The notes under the pieces: model-generated
Databases searched by the model: none
What the model saw: only the letters and a program-made list of their open reading frames with translations
What the model was told of the DNA's origin: nothing
In this document: positions 38,805 through 47,596 of the stretch, in pieces
Layout: every line of letters begins with the position of its first letter
How positions within the stretch are numbered: the first letter of the stretch is position 1
Program-made: the position numbers and the translations under genes
DNA from: Arthrobacter sp. StoSoilB5
Lineage (GTDB): Bacteria > Actinomycetota > Actinomycetes > Actinomycetales > Micrococcaceae
Direction of reading: 5' to 3'
NCBI RefSeq assembly: GCF_019977235.1
Contig: NZ_AP024646.1
Span: 2,294,001 to 2,358,000, forward strand
Length of the DNA: 64,000 nt

Positions 38805-40127
38805 GTGTCCCTATGCTTTTGGTCAAGCGGCCAGTGCGGGTTTTTCCTCGAAGAGGGTGCCGTGTTTGAGCATTGAGTAGATGACGTCGCAGCGGCGCCG
38901 GGCCAGGCAGATGACGGCGGCGTTGTGTTTCTTTCCCTGGTCGCGTTTCTTTTGGTAGTAGGCCTTGGACGCAGGGTGGTGGCAGCTGGCGATCCAGGCG
39001 GATCTGAAGAGAGCGTTTTTGAGTTGCTTGTTCCCCGAGCGGGCAGGGAATTCACCGCGGATCGAGGTCCCGGAGCGTCGTGTCACAGGGGCTATGCCGG
39101 CGTATGCGGCGAGGTGCCCGGGAGTGGTGAAGGTGCCGGCGTCGCCGATGGTCAGGAGTATCGTCGCTGCGGTCTTGATGCCGACTCCCGGCATGGACAT
39201 CAAGACCCGGGAAAGAGGGAAGTCATCGAGGAGCTTTTCAACTTCTTCAGCCACGATGGCTCGCTGGTGTTTGAGTTCCCTAATCTGGGCGGCGACGCGA
39301 GGGATGACCAATTCGACCGCTTCGGTGCCGATCACGGTGACCGTCTGCTCGCTCAGTGCCGTGAAGATGGCGTCAACCAGGTTCACCGGATCCTTGCGGC
39401 TGTGGTTCCTGGTCCAGCGCAGCACGTTGGACCGTCCGGCGGCCCGCAGCCCGGTCGGTCCGGCGTACTTGATGAACATCTCCAGGACCAGGGACCGGGT
39501 GAGCACGGTTCCCGGGAAGACGCGCTCCAGTGCTGGGAAAATCTGCAGCAGCAGAGAACGCAGTCGGTTGATCGCCCGGGTGCATTCATGGGTCAGGTCA
39601 GCGTCGAATCCAGAGAGCACCTTCAAAGCCGCGAGTACTTCGCTGTCCCGGTCAACGGCCCGCAAGGTGTGCGGCATGGCGCGGGCCGTCTCGGCGATGA
39701 TGAACGCATCCCGCGCGTCCGTCTTGGACTTTCCCGGGTACAGGTCAGCGGCTTTGCGCATTGCCAGGCCGGGCAGATAGGCAACGGTGCATCCGCAGTC
39801 CCTGGCCACTGCTATTGGCAGGGCGCCGATGGTGTTGGGCTGGTCCACGATAACCAGCACCCTGCCGTGCTGCTGCAGGCCGGTGAACAGCTCGCGCAGC
39901 CGCGCCTCGTCCTGAGGCAGCGGCTTGTCGAAGACCCGTTCACCGGCTGCATTCAAGGCCGCGGCGTGATGCTCGGATTTACCGACATCCAGCCCGCAGT
40001 AGATCTCGTATCCTTCGTCCATCCGGCGCTCCTTTGCACCACTCATGGCCGCAGTCACGACACCCGATGCTGGCACCCACGTTACAAAGAGACCTGACCC
40101 CGTGGAAGGAGCCGGCCGTGTCCCTAT
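38805..40127 (-). mobile_element. IS110-family insertion sequence (boundaries tentative)
   Basis: Contains an apparently intact IS110 transposase gene. GTGTCCCTAT occurs at 38805-38814 and 40118-40127, flanking the gene and about 1.31 kb apart, which may mark the element's core/ends. IS110 elements do not make normal target duplications or long terminal repeats, so these limits are tentative. Only about 100 bp lie between the start codon and the right-hand repeat, short for a bridge-RNA region, so the element could extend further towards 40380. Confidence 0.6.
38823..40022 (-). CDS. IS110-family transposase
   Basis: A 399-aa DEDD-type transposase/recombinase. The RuvC-like N-terminus begins YEIYCGLDVGKSEHHAA and includes TDARDAFIIAETARAMPHTL. 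The C-terminal Tnp20-type domain has LMSMPGVGIKTAATILLTIG, GHLAAYAGIAPVTRRSG and the family Ser region GNKQLKNALFRSAW. ATG at 40022 has AGGAG 7 nt upstream; longer frames are less likely. It appears intact, unlike the relic at 5325-5747, and separates the flavin reductase from the lyase/transport genes. Confidence 0.92.
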   Translation of the reverse strand: MDEGYEIYCGLDVGKSEHHAAALNAAGERVFDKPLPQDEARLRELFTGLQQHGRVLVIVDQPNTIGALPIAVARDCGCTVAYLPGLAMRKAADLYPGKSKTDARDAFIIAETARAMPHTLRAVDRDSEVLAALKVLSGFDADLTHECTRAINRLRSLLLQIFPALERVFPGTVLTRSLVLEMFIKYAGPTGLRAAGRSNVLRWTRNHSRKDPVNLVDAIFTALSEQTVTVIGTEAVELVIPRVAAQIRELKHQRAIVAEEVEKLLDDFPLSRVLMSMPGVGIKTAATILLTIGDAGTFTTPGHLAAYAGIAPVTRRSGTSIRGEFPARSGNKQLKNALFRSAWIASCHHPASKAYYQKKRDQGKKHNAAVICLARRRCDVIYSMLKHGTLFEEKPALAA

Positions 40128-40327
40128 CAGCAGTCAACGTGTGTCTCCGAACCTGGCGACAACACCCCCCGGATCATTGGTGACAGGGCAAGAAAGTCAT
40201 ACCAGGTCCAGCGACCCCGTCCCCGGCTTTCGGGGGCGGAATAAATGTAACGGGGGGGAAATCGCCGCTTACCGACGGTGACGAGCATCTCTGGTTCCGA
40301 ATTTCGGGATGCCTGAACGCAAAGGCG

Positions 40328-40363
40328 TTGGTTTGGCGACCGTCGCGGCGGCCGGCAAACCAA
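40328..40363. terminator. Possible terminator after the first lyase gene
   Basis: TTGGTTTG at 40328-40335 pairs with CAAACCAA at 40356-40363 around a GC-rich 20-nt loop, just beyond the lyase stop at 40381. Plausible terminator, with no clear T-tract. Confidence 0.4.
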
Positions 40364-40380
40364 GGCCCATTGCGTGTCGT

Positions 40381-41793
40381 CTAGACGAAGAGGGCCTGGT
40401 GTCCCTCCTGATGCATGAGCGAGCGCACCTCGCTGAGCCGGGCATCGAATTCGACGGGCTTGGTTCCAACAGGGAATGCGCGCAGGATGTCGTCGTGGAA
40501 GATGGCCAGCTCTCCGGTGGCCTGGATGCCCTTCCGCACAACGGTGTGGGCAGCGGCGACTGCCAGAACGGTGCTGGCTGCCTCAACGGCTTGGGCCGCC
40601 TCGTTGGATTTGCGCCAAGCAAGCAGATCGAGCGTGCCCGTGTCTGTCTGCCCGCCGTTTCCGAGGCTGATCAGAGTTGCGGTGGCAGCAGCACGGGCTT
40701 CCTCAGCCCAGCCGGTGGTCACATGGTAGAGCGTCGAGACTTCGGATTCTGGTTCCAGGCTCAGCAGCCCACCCGAGATCTCCATGACCTGGTTGGTGAG
40801 CGCTGCCAACATCTGTGTGACGTCCGCGTAAGACCGCGTGAGTGAGTCGAGAGCGGGGCTGGCGTAAGGGCTGTGGTAGCCGCCGTTAGAGAGAACGGCG
40901 CCAAATGGAGGGACCTCTTCGGGGCCGATGAAGGCTGGATTGTTCGACGAAGTTCGAAGTGCAGTTGAGGCCAGTTCTTCGATGGTGGCCGCGGTGCGAC
41001 GGAACCATCCAAGCACACGTGGCATGCTCCGGAATGAGACCGGGGCTTGGTAGGCCAGGTGCTGGATGCCTTCCGCGCCTTCAAGGTATCCACGGATGTT
41101 GCCAACAGTCTCGGCGATGTATGGGTCGTTCCAGAGTGATTCGAATTTCTGGTCGAAGTGCTGCAGTGGGGAAGATACGGCAAAGGCTGCCAACGCGAAA
41201 GTCAGTTCCAGTGTCTTGGCGTACTTACGGCTGCCAACGGCTGCATCCGCTAGAGCCGCGGCGGCAACAGGGGATCCGTTGATCATGGCCATGCCTTCGC
41301 CCACTTGCAGGCTTCCGTTGAAGAGTTCGCGGAAGAGGTAGCCAAGGGGGATGATATCGCCGGGTTCACCGTTGCCCCTCAGCGGGAGTTTGGGAAGTTC
41401 GGGCTGGGTGAGCAGGCCCAAGATGCGGCTGACTGTCGCGGAGCGTAGGCAACCGGTCCCGTTGATGTAGTCTGCCAAGCGTGCCACGACAATGCCGCGG
41501 ACAAGTCGTTCCGGAAGTCTTTCCCCGAAGGAAGCCCCGGAGGCAGGCAGGCGGGAGGCAAACTCGTCGTAGCCGTCGGCGTCCAGGACGTGCTTGGCCC
41601 CGACATGATGCCTGGTAGTGATGCCATAAAGATGCGCGTTGCGGTTGCCCTGAACATAGTCGAGGAATTGTTCGCGGCGAGTGTCGATCCTCGCCGCCAA
41701 TTGTGGGGAAAGCTCTGCCGTGGCGTTTCGACGTGCGACATCGTCGAAGAGATCCAGTGTGATGTCCTCGATCGTGGAAATGAGGTGATGCAT
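40381..41793 (-). CDS. Aromatic-amino-acid-lyase-fold protein lacking the MIO triad (copy 1)
   Basis: A 470-aa member of the histidine/phenylalanine ammonia-lyase fold. Tyr56 of the catalytic loop (LYGITTRHHVGAK) and the substrate-binding NG (MAMINGSP) and Arg (PVSFRSMPRVLG) are visible. The Ala-Ser-Gly that forms the MIO electrophile in canonical GASGDLAPL is Glu143-Pro144-Gly145 here (GEPGDIIPL), and the QDxYSxR Tyr is Val. It therefore cannot use MIO chemistry. Ergothionase, a trimethylamine lyase that I recall sharing this fold and working without MIO, is the best precedent. It lies 39 nt after an MFS transporter gene. Copy 2 is at 43914-45323. Confidence 0.85.
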   Translation of the reverse strand: MHHLISTIEDITLDLFDDVARRNATAELSPQLAARIDTRREQFLDYVQGNRNAHLYGITTRHHVGAKHVLDADGYDEFASRLPASGASFGERLPERLVRGIVVARLADYINGTGCLRSATVSRILGLLTQPELPKLPLRGNGEPGDIIPLGYLFRELFNGSLQVGEGMAMINGSPVAAAALADAAVGSRKYAKTLELTFALAAFAVSSPLQHFDQKFESLWNDPYIAETVGNIRGYLEGAEGIQHLAYQAPVSFRSMPRVLGWFRRTAATIEELASTALRTSSNNPAFIGPEEVPPFGAVLSNGGYHSPYASPALDSLTRSYADVTQMLAALTNQVMEISGGLLSLEPESEVSTLYHVTTGWAEEARAAATATLISLGNGGQTDTGTLDLLAWRKSNEAAQAVEAASTVLAVAAAHTVVRKGIQATGELAIFHDDILRAFPVGTKPVEFDARLSEVRSLMHQEGHQALFV

Positions 41794-41832
41794 TATGCTC
41801 CTTTGTTTCGTTTCTAAGTTTCGGTCGGCCCT

Positions 41833-43212
41833 CTAGGCCGGAATCTTTTCTAGGTCGCGATCGTCATCTGGTGTGAGTGCGTCATGTCCACCCGCAGCTG
41901 CCGTGAGTGCCAAGCCACGGGTTTCGGGCGCCCAGAGAACGCAGGCGATAAGCCCGATACCTGCGATTGCTGCCGTTATGAGGGTTACGGTGTGGACTCC
42001 CCAGCTATCCATGCCGATTGGCAAGAGGAAGGTGCCTACTGCTGCGCCGATCCGACTGAACGCGACAGCGATTCCCATCGCGGTTCCCCGGATTTCGGTT
42101 GGGAACAGCTCGGTCGGGTACACGATGTCCAGCGAGGACATGGCTGAGGAAACCAATGCGAAGAGCGCGAAGCATGCCACGACGTACCAGAGAGGCGCGT
42201 TGGCCCATATCCCGAGGCCCGCCGTGGAAAGGACGAGGACTGAGAAGGAAATAGTCGCATATGGGCGCCTGCCTACACGGGTGATCGCATAGACGCCGAG
42301 GGCGCCACCGATCAGCAGAAAGATGTCGACGGTCAGCGTCTGGACGAAAGACGGTCCGGTAGAGAGGCTTTCCAAGATTGAAGGAAGGAACGTGAAGACC
42401 GCAAAATACGGCACGACCTGGCAGAACCAGAACAAACATACAAAGCCGAGGCGGCGGCGGTGGAAGGGCTGCAGTAGAAGGCGCAAGGGGCTGCCCTCTG
42501 TGCCGTTCGTGCGACCAGTGCTCCCTGCCGTGACGACGTCAGCCATGGTTGCGTTTGGCTCGATGTGCTTCCGGATTACCGCGAGGGCTTCGTCGAACCG
42601 GCCTTTCTCGATAAGCCAGCGGGGGGACTCCGGGATGCCCAGCCGAAGGAAGACGAGGAGTACGGCCGGGATGGCCCCGGCTACCAACATCCAACGCCAG
42701 GAATCAGGAGACGTATCTGCCATTGCCGAGCCGAGGATGAAGGAAGCAACGTAGCCGACAGTCCAGATGGCCGGACCTGATGCCAGCAGCGCGGCCCGGT
42801 ATTTCTTGGGAGAGAATTCGGCGATCACCGTCGGCCCGACTGCATAATCGGCACCCACTGCGATGCCCAGCAGTAACCTGATCACGAAGAGTGCGGCGGC
42901 CGATTCGACTCCCAGCTGGGCCAGTGACAGGAGTGCGATCGCCACCATGTCGGCTATGAAGAGCTTCTTTCGGCCGATCTTGTCGGTGAGCCAGCCGAAG
43001 AATGATGCTCCGACGAACAGTCCGATGAGTGCCGAAGCGCCGAGCAGTCCGCTCATGAGAGGTGAAACTTCCCGGCTGGCCGCGAAGAGCGGCAGAGCCG
43101 GCGCGATGATGCCCAGTACGAAGCCATCGCAGAACTGGCCCGCGGAGCCTGCGATTGCGGTCCGGATATGAAATTTAGAGAGCTTTGCCTCGTCTAGTAG
43201 CGAAGAAGCCAT
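41833..43212 (-). CDS. MFS transporter (sugar-porter/AAHS-like)
   Basis: A 459-aa major-facilitator permease with 12 predicted segments. The first conserved loop is [14 protein letters not shown] and the second [30 protein letters not shown] is the signature at the central loop. It belongs to the group containing metabolite and aromatic-acid:H+ symporters. It is probably co-transcribed with lyase copy 1 (39-nt gap) from a promoter near the motif at 43341-43356. It may import a substrate or export a product of the lyase. Confidence 0.88.
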   Translation of the reverse strand: MASSLLDEAKLSKFHIRTAIAGSAGQFCDGFVLGIIAPALPLFAASREVSPLMSGLLGASALIGLFVGASFFGWLTDKIGRKKLFIADMVAIALLSLAQLGVESAAALFVIRLLLGIAVGADYAVGPTVIAEFSPKKYRAALLASGPAIWTVGYVASFILGSAMADTSPDSWRWMLVAGAIPAVLLVFLRLGIPESPRWLIEKGRFDEALAVIRKHIEPNATMADVVTAGSTGRTNGTEGSPLRLLLQPFHRRRLGFVCLFWFCQVVPYFAVFTFLPSILESLSTGPSFVQTLTVDIFLLIGGALGVYAITRVGRRPYATISFSVLVLSTAGLGIWANAPLWYVVACFALFALVSSAMSSLDIVYPTELFPTEIRGTAMGIAVAFSRIGAAVGTFLLPIGMDSWGVHTVTLITAAIAGIGLIACVLWAPETRGLALTAAAGGHDALTPDDDRDLEKIPA

Positions 43213-43340
43213 TGGGTTCTTGTCCTTCCGTGTGCTTCAGCATCCGCTGGCCGGTCGGCCACTCAGCTTTGAGAACGTGCGGAGCGAAGGCGGGGATGTG
43301 TTCCTCTTTGAGGTTCAACTCACACCAGTATGTCACCAAA

Positions 43341-43356
43341 TTATGACGACAGTCAC
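43341..43356 (-). promoter_or_regulatory. Weaker copy of the operator-like motif, upstream of MFS/lyase 1
   Basis: The minus strand reads GTGACTGTCGTCATAA followed by TTTGGTGACA. It shares GTG and GTCGTCA with the copy at 48812-48828 but has a 2-nt spacing difference, and it shares the AATTT..TGACA flank with the copy at 53093-53117. It lies about 130 bp before the MFS start and downstream of a terminator at 43795-43836, where a promoter is expected. Confidence 0.35.
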
Positions 43357-43414
43357 TAATCTGCCATAAATTTCTTTTGCCGGCATTCACGTCCGGCGCA
43401 GCACCGCACTGCGG

Positions 43415-43635
43415 AATCCGCTGGGCACCCAGGTTCTGGTACTCGTGTTCAGCGGCGATGTGCAGTGTCCACTGGGGGTCATACAGGTGCGTGCGGCCAA
43501 GGGCGATCAGGTCGGCACGGCCTGCAAGGAGGATCGAGTTCACGTCGTCGTAGCTTGAAATGGTGCCGACGGCGATCATAGGCACGCCTGCCGGGGCGGC
43601 AACTTCCTGACGGATGCGGTCCGCGATCGTCGTCT
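43415..43635 (-). pseudogene. Fragment of an Old-Yellow-Enzyme-type oxidoreductase
   Basis: About 73 codons matching the C-terminal FMN-domain end of NADH:flavin oxidoreductases ([20 protein letters not shown], then [20 protein letters not shown] and [17 protein letters not shown]). The pattern resembles the OYE half of salicylyl/anthraniloyl-CoA oxygenases. The remaining 80% of the gene is missing and the flanking frame is unrelated. It is a relic left between lyase copy 2 and the MFS gene. Confidence 0.75.
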
Positions 43636-43794
43636 GGTAGCAGTGGTTTTGCGATAAAGCGCATGTTTGCGACAGGCTGTCAGCCGTGGTGCGTGGGGTT
43701 TTCCTCCACGTTTTTCCGGAAAGCCGGTTCCCCTTGGCCCGCCAATTTCGGAAGCCTGCGAAGTGATCCTGGGCGGCCTCATTGAAGCTGGGCA

Positions 43795-43836
43795 GAAGGG
43801 GCTGGCCGCGGTACACCTACCGGGCTCAGCCCCTTC
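43795..43836 (-). terminator. Terminator after lyase copy 2
   Basis: GAAGGGGCTG at 43795-43804 pairs with CAGCCCCTTC at 43827-43836, with an internal CGGT/ACCG stem. It lies about 80 bp beyond the stop of lyase copy 2 and probably ends the transporter-lyase operon, so the MFS-lyase 1 genes need their own promoter. Confidence 0.65.
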
Positions 43837-43913
43837 CAACAGCGTTCTACACTAACCCTGGGAAGTATGTACCCGCTCAGCAGGAATCAAAACCCGCTTC
43901 ACTCGTGCTGCTG

Positions 43914-45323
43914 CTATTGCTCGACAAGCGCTGGTGTGCCGGTGAGGAATTCCCGGACCGACGCCAGCGATTCGTGGAAGTCAACTGGTTTAGTGCCGAC
44001 GGGAAACCGGCTGAGAATGTTTGTGTGGAATTCTCCCAGCCGGCCAGCTGGTTCCAGGTTCTTGCGTTTCGCCGTGTGCGCGGCGACCACGGCGAGCACA
44101 GTAGTGACGGCTTCAAGGGCAAATTTGACCTCCTCTGCTTTACGCCACGCCAGCAAATCCAGGGTTCCCGTATCGGTTTGACCGCTGTTTCCCAACGACA
44201 TGAGCGTCGGGGTCGCGCTGGCCCGTGCTTCTTCGGACCACCCGGTGGCTACATGGTAAAGGGCTGCCACTTCAGCCTCCGGCTCGAGGTACAGCAGGCC
44301 GCCCGGCATCTCTGTCACTTGGCTCGTCAGCGCAGAAAACAGCTGCGTGGTGTCTGCCCAGGACCGCGCAAGATTGTCCAAAGTCGGGGAAGCCAATGAA
44401 TTGTGGTAACCGCCGTTGGAGAGGATGGCACCATGGGGTGGGCGCTGTTCGGGTCCCAGAAACGCGGGATTGTTGGACGATGCGCGCAGTCCGATCAGCG
44501 CAGCCCGTTCGGCTTCAGCGTGGCTGCGCCTGAGTGCACCCAGAACTCGAGGGGTGCTCCGGAACGAGACCGGAGCCTGATAGACGAGTTGCTGCAGGCC
44601 TTCGCTTTCCTCGAGCTGTTCTCTGATGGCGCGCACGGACCTTCCCTGGTGTTCGTCACGCCACAGTTCTTCAAAGGCCTGATCGAAGTGTGCCAGAGGC
44701 GCAGCAGCCGCGAATGCAGCCAAGGCGAAGACACTCTCTATGGTGGCGACGCGGCGGGCGGCCCCAAGGGCAGCATCCGCCAGAGCTGCTGCTGCCACAG
44801 GGGAACCGTTGATCATTGCCATGCCTTCACCTAGCTGGAGGGTGCCGTTGAAGCGTCCCCTGAACAGGTAACCCAGTGGGACGATGTCGCCAGGTTCGCC
44901 GCAACCCCTTGCCGGAACGTAAGGCATCTCCGGCTCAGCGAGCATGCCGGTGATCCGATCCACGGTGGCCGAACGCAAGCACCCCGTGCCGTTGAGAAAG
45001 TCGGCTAACCGGGCCACAATGATGCCGCGCACAACTCGTTCAGGCAGGCCCGGACCAAAGCTGGAACCGGATGCCGGCATGCGGGTTGCGTACTCCGCCA
45101 ATGCGCCGTCGTCCATCACGTTCTTGGCGCCCACGTGGTGCATTGTCGTGATTCCATAAAGGCGGGCTTCCCGGTTGTGCTCGACATAGTTCAAGAACTC
45201 GGCACGCCGTGAATCGATTCTCTGGCGCAGGTCGTTGGTGATCTCGATGGTGCCAGAGTTTCTTGTGACATCCTCATAGACCTCGAGCGTGAGGTCCTGG
45301 ACGCCGTCAACGATGTGGTGCAT
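43914..45323 (-). CDS. Aromatic-amino-acid-lyase-fold protein lacking the MIO triad (copy 2)
   Basis: A 469-aa paralogue of the protein at 40381-41793, colinear throughout. Tyr56 is kept in LYGITTMHHVGAK. The MIO position again reads Glu143-Pro144-Gly145 (GEPGDIVPL), and the downstream YQAPVSFRSTPRVLG has Val for the canonical Tyr but keeps the Arg. QTDTGTLDLLAWRK is shared by both copies and may supply catalytic residues. It follows the substrate-binding protein of a quaternary-amine ABC importer by 16 nt, strongly suggesting that the imported betaine is its substrate. Two diverged copies suggest two related substrates. Confidence 0.85.
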   Translation of the reverse strand: MHHIVDGVQDLTLEVYEDVTRNSGTIEITNDLRQRIDSRRAEFLNYVEHNREARLYGITTMHHVGAKNVMDDGALAEYATRMPASGSSFGPGLPERVVRGIIVARLADFLNGTGCLRSATVDRITGMLAEPEMPYVPARGCGEPGDIVPLGYLFRGRFNGTLQLGEGMAMINGSPVAAAALADAALGAARRVATIESVFALAAFAAAAPLAHFDQAFEELWRDEHQGRSVRAIREQLEESEGLQQLVYQAPVSFRSTPRVLGALRRSHAEAERAALIGLRASSNNPAFLGPEQRPPHGAILSNGGYHNSLASPTLDNLARSWADTTQLFSALTSQVTEMPGGLLYLEPEAEVAALYHVATGWSEEARASATPTLMSLGNSGQTDTGTLDLLAWRKAEEVKFALEAVTTVLAVVAAHTAKRKNLEPAGRLGEFHTNILSRFPVGTKPVDFHESLASVREFLTGTPALVEQ

Positions 45324-45339
45324 GGTGTTCCCGTCCTAC

Positions 45340-46248
45340 CTAGAGCTTCCCGTCGATCCAACTGGCAGCTATGGCGTCGGCATTCTTCTTGTCGAAGGTG
45401 TATGCGGAGTTCATCTTGACCAGGTCGTCGGTGGTCATCTTTTGGCTGATGCCGTTGAGGATCTCCTGTGCTTTGGCATCGACGGCCTTTTCGCAGATGA
45501 GGGGCACCACGTTGTTGACACCAAGGATGCCTTGGGGGTCCTTGAGGGCTACGAGGTCGCCCTTGGCCAGGTCCGGCGTTGTACTGAACAAGAGTCCGAC
45601 GTCAATGTCGCTGTTGCGCAGTGCAGAAAGTGTGATGGGCCCCGAGTAGTCCAGCGGTTTGAACGCCTTGAAGTTGATGCCATGGTTTGCCTTCAGCCCT
45701 GCCAGCCCGTCGTTGCGTGCCTCGAACTCCGGGGGCGCTCCAATGGTCAGTTGGGGTGCGGCTGATTGAAGGTCGGAGACCTCGTTGATCTTCATCTGCT
45801 CCATTTTGGAACGCTGCATGACAAGGGCGTTGGTGTCTTGGGCCGGAGATATGGGCAGAACTTTGAGGGTTTCTTTGACCTTAGTCTCCAATTCCTTGAA
45901 GACCTTGTCCTTGTCCTGGGTTGTGGCTTTAGGGTCAAGGTAGTTCAACAGTGCCCCGTTGTATTCCGGTGCTACCTGGATCTTGCAGTCGCCCATCTGG
46001 CCGTAGAGAATGTCCCGTGAACCGATGTCCAATCGCCGGTCTACCTTGTAGCCGGCACGCTCCAGTGACTGGGCGTAGACCTCACCGAGGATGATGTTCT
46101 CACTGAAATTGGCGGAGCCGACGACGATGCTCTTGCCATCTCCTCCTGAGGAGAAGGGGTCGGACGATGCGGAACCGCAGGCCGCAAGGCCAAGAGTGAG
46201 GGTGGAAGCGACCGCGATGGAAGCGATCTTCTTGGGCGAACGAATCAT
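45340..46248 (-). CDS. Quaternary-amine ABC transporter substrate-binding lipoprotein (OpuCC/OsmF type)
   Basis: A 302-aa binding lipoprotein with a signal peptide ending in lipobox LAAC. The core (VGSANFSENIILGEVYAQSL, VAPEYNGALLNYL, PLICEKAVDAKAQEILNGIS) is that of the glycine betaine/carnitine/choline family. In that family aromatic residues cage the trimethylammonium group. It is coupled to its permease genes (ATG overlaps the permease stop region) and followed by a lyase, suggesting a betaine amino acid ligand rather than an osmolyte. Confidence 0.9.
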   Translation of the reverse strand: MIRSPKKIASIAVASTLTLGLAACGSASSDPFSSGGDGKSIVVGSANFSENIILGEVYAQSLERAGYKVDRRLDIGSRDILYGQMGDCKIQVAPEYNGALLNYLDPKATTQDKDKVFKELETKVKETLKVLPISPAQDTNALVMQRSKMEQMKINEVSDLQSAAPQLTIGAPPEFEARNDGLAGLKANHGINFKAFKPLDYSGPITLSALRNSDIDVGLLFSTTPDLAKGDLVALKDPQGILGVNNVVPLICEKAVDAKAQEILNGISQKMTTDDLVKMNSAYTFDKKNADAIAASWIDGKL

Positions 46249-46961
46249 GGGATGAGGACTTTCTGGTTGGGGGTCTCGATGCTTACAGGATTGGTCTTGA
46301 GTAGATTGTGGTTACCGGGGGTCACCGCTCGTTGGATGAGAGTCAAGATCAGCTCCACAGCCAGTGCGAGGATGGCAACAAGTACTGCGCCACCTGCCAG
46401 CTGGCCGAAATCGCGGCTGGCGAGGCCATCGAATACGAAGCGGCCCAGGCCGCCGATTCCCACGAAGGCGGCGATAGTTGCCGTCGACACGACCTGGATC
46501 GCGGAGTTCCGGATTCCGACGATGATGAGGGGGGCACTGATTGGTACCTGGACGAGGTAAGCGGTGCGCTGCCGACTCATACCCATCGCTTGGGCGGCGT
46601 CCGTGATGGACCTGTCGACACCACGCACGCCTTCGAATGTCGCAACGAGAATGGGAGGGACTGCGATGATGATCAGTGACAGCAGGACCGGTAGCAGCCC
46701 GATGCCGCTAAGAATCACAAAGATCGTGAGCAGACCCAAGGTGGGCAGGGCCCGAACTGCGTTGACGAGGCCAACCACCAATGCTTGTCCCCTGTTGAAG
46801 AAGCCCAAGGTCACGCCAAGTGGAAAGCCGATGGCGAATGCGATGGCCAAGGCGGTGGCCGAAAAGTTCAGATGTTCAAGGACTCGAATGGGAATGCCAC
46901 GGTCACCGGCCCAGTGTGCAGGGTTGGCAAACCATTCCGCCACGAGTTGAAGCTGATCCAT
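46245..46961 (-). CDS. Quaternary-amine ABC transporter permease
   Basis: A 238-aa OpuCB/OpuCD-type permease with five to six hydrophobic segments and the family loop GVRGVDRSITDAAQAMGMSR. ATG at 46961 overlaps the stop of the preceding permease (TAATG) with AGGAGG 5 nt upstream, which fixes the start; a GTG at 46979 is less likely. Confidence 0.9.
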   Translation of the reverse strand: MDQLQLVAEWFANPAHWAGDRGIPIRVLEHLNFSATALAIAFAIGFPLGVTLGFFNRGQALVVGLVNAVRALPTLGLLTIFVILSGIGLLPVLLSLIIIAVPPILVATFEGVRGVDRSITDAAQAMGMSRQRTAYLVQVPISAPLIIVGIRNSAIQVVSTATIAAFVGIGGLGRFVFDGLASRDFGQLAGGAVLVAILALAVELILTLIQRAVTPGNHNLLKTNPVSIETPNQKVLIP

Positions 46962-47596
46962 TACGCCCTCCTGGCCCACGGAGTAGTGATTCTCTGGGCG
47001 AGAACCAGGAGCAGGTCAATGACAGCTGCCAAGACAATGGTCAGGATGATGCCCGCAATGACAGGTGTGGCGTAGAACCTGCGCATCCCGTCGACGAAGA
47101 GGTCGCCTATGGAAGGCATACCCAAAATCGAGACGACGGAAACCATCGAAATGACCGAAACCATGGCAACGCGAACGGCCCCCCAAATGAAAGGCGCCGC
47201 AGTAACGAGGTCCACCGAAAAGATCCGGTGAAGCGAGCCATAACCGATGGCGTCGGCCGCATGCCTGAGTTCCGGCGCTGTCGCATCGATACCAGCCACG
47301 ACGTTTCTGATCAGGAAAGCGACAGCGTAAATGCTTAGGGGGATGATCGCCGTCGTACGCGAGATTCCAGAGAAGGGCATCAGCAGAATGAACATCGCCA
47401 CAGACGGAATCGCGAAGGCAGCGCTGGTGACCACCAGAACGAAGGCATACAAGCGCCTCCACCTGGCACAAGCTATGCCGAGGGGGATTGATATCACGAG
47501 TCCGATAAAGACTGAAACGAAACTCAGCAGCAGGTGTTCGCCAACCATTACCGATATACGTCCGGCGTTCGAGAGCACCCATTCAAGATCAGTCAT
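46961..47596 (-). CDS. Quaternary-amine ABC transporter permease
   Basis: A 211-aa second OpuC-type permease, with LLLSFVSVFIGLVISIPLGI near the N-terminus and an EAA-like loop (ELRHAADAIGYGSLHRIFSV). ATG 47596 overlaps the end of the ATPase gene by 8 nt. Pairs with the permease at 46245-46961. Confidence 0.9.
   Translation of the reverse strand: MTDLEWVLSNAGRISVMVGEHLLLSFVSVFIGLVISIPLGIACARWRRLYAFVLVVTSAAFAIPSVAMFILLMPFSGISRTTAIIPLSIYAVAFLIRNVVAGIDATAPELRHAADAIGYGSLHRIFSVDLVTAAPFIWGAVRVAMVSVISMVSVVSILGMPSIGDLFVDGMRRFYATPVIAGIILTIVLAAVIDLLLVLAQRITTPWARRA

Noticed and set aside
38925..40097. 390-aa plus-strand open frame
   Set aside because: Antisense to the IS110 transposase gene; no motif of its own and composition typical of a GC-rich shadow frame.
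40381..45323. The two lyases as histidine ammonia-lyase (hutH) copies
   Set aside because: The MIO triad is missing in both and no hutU, hutI or hutG genes are nearby.
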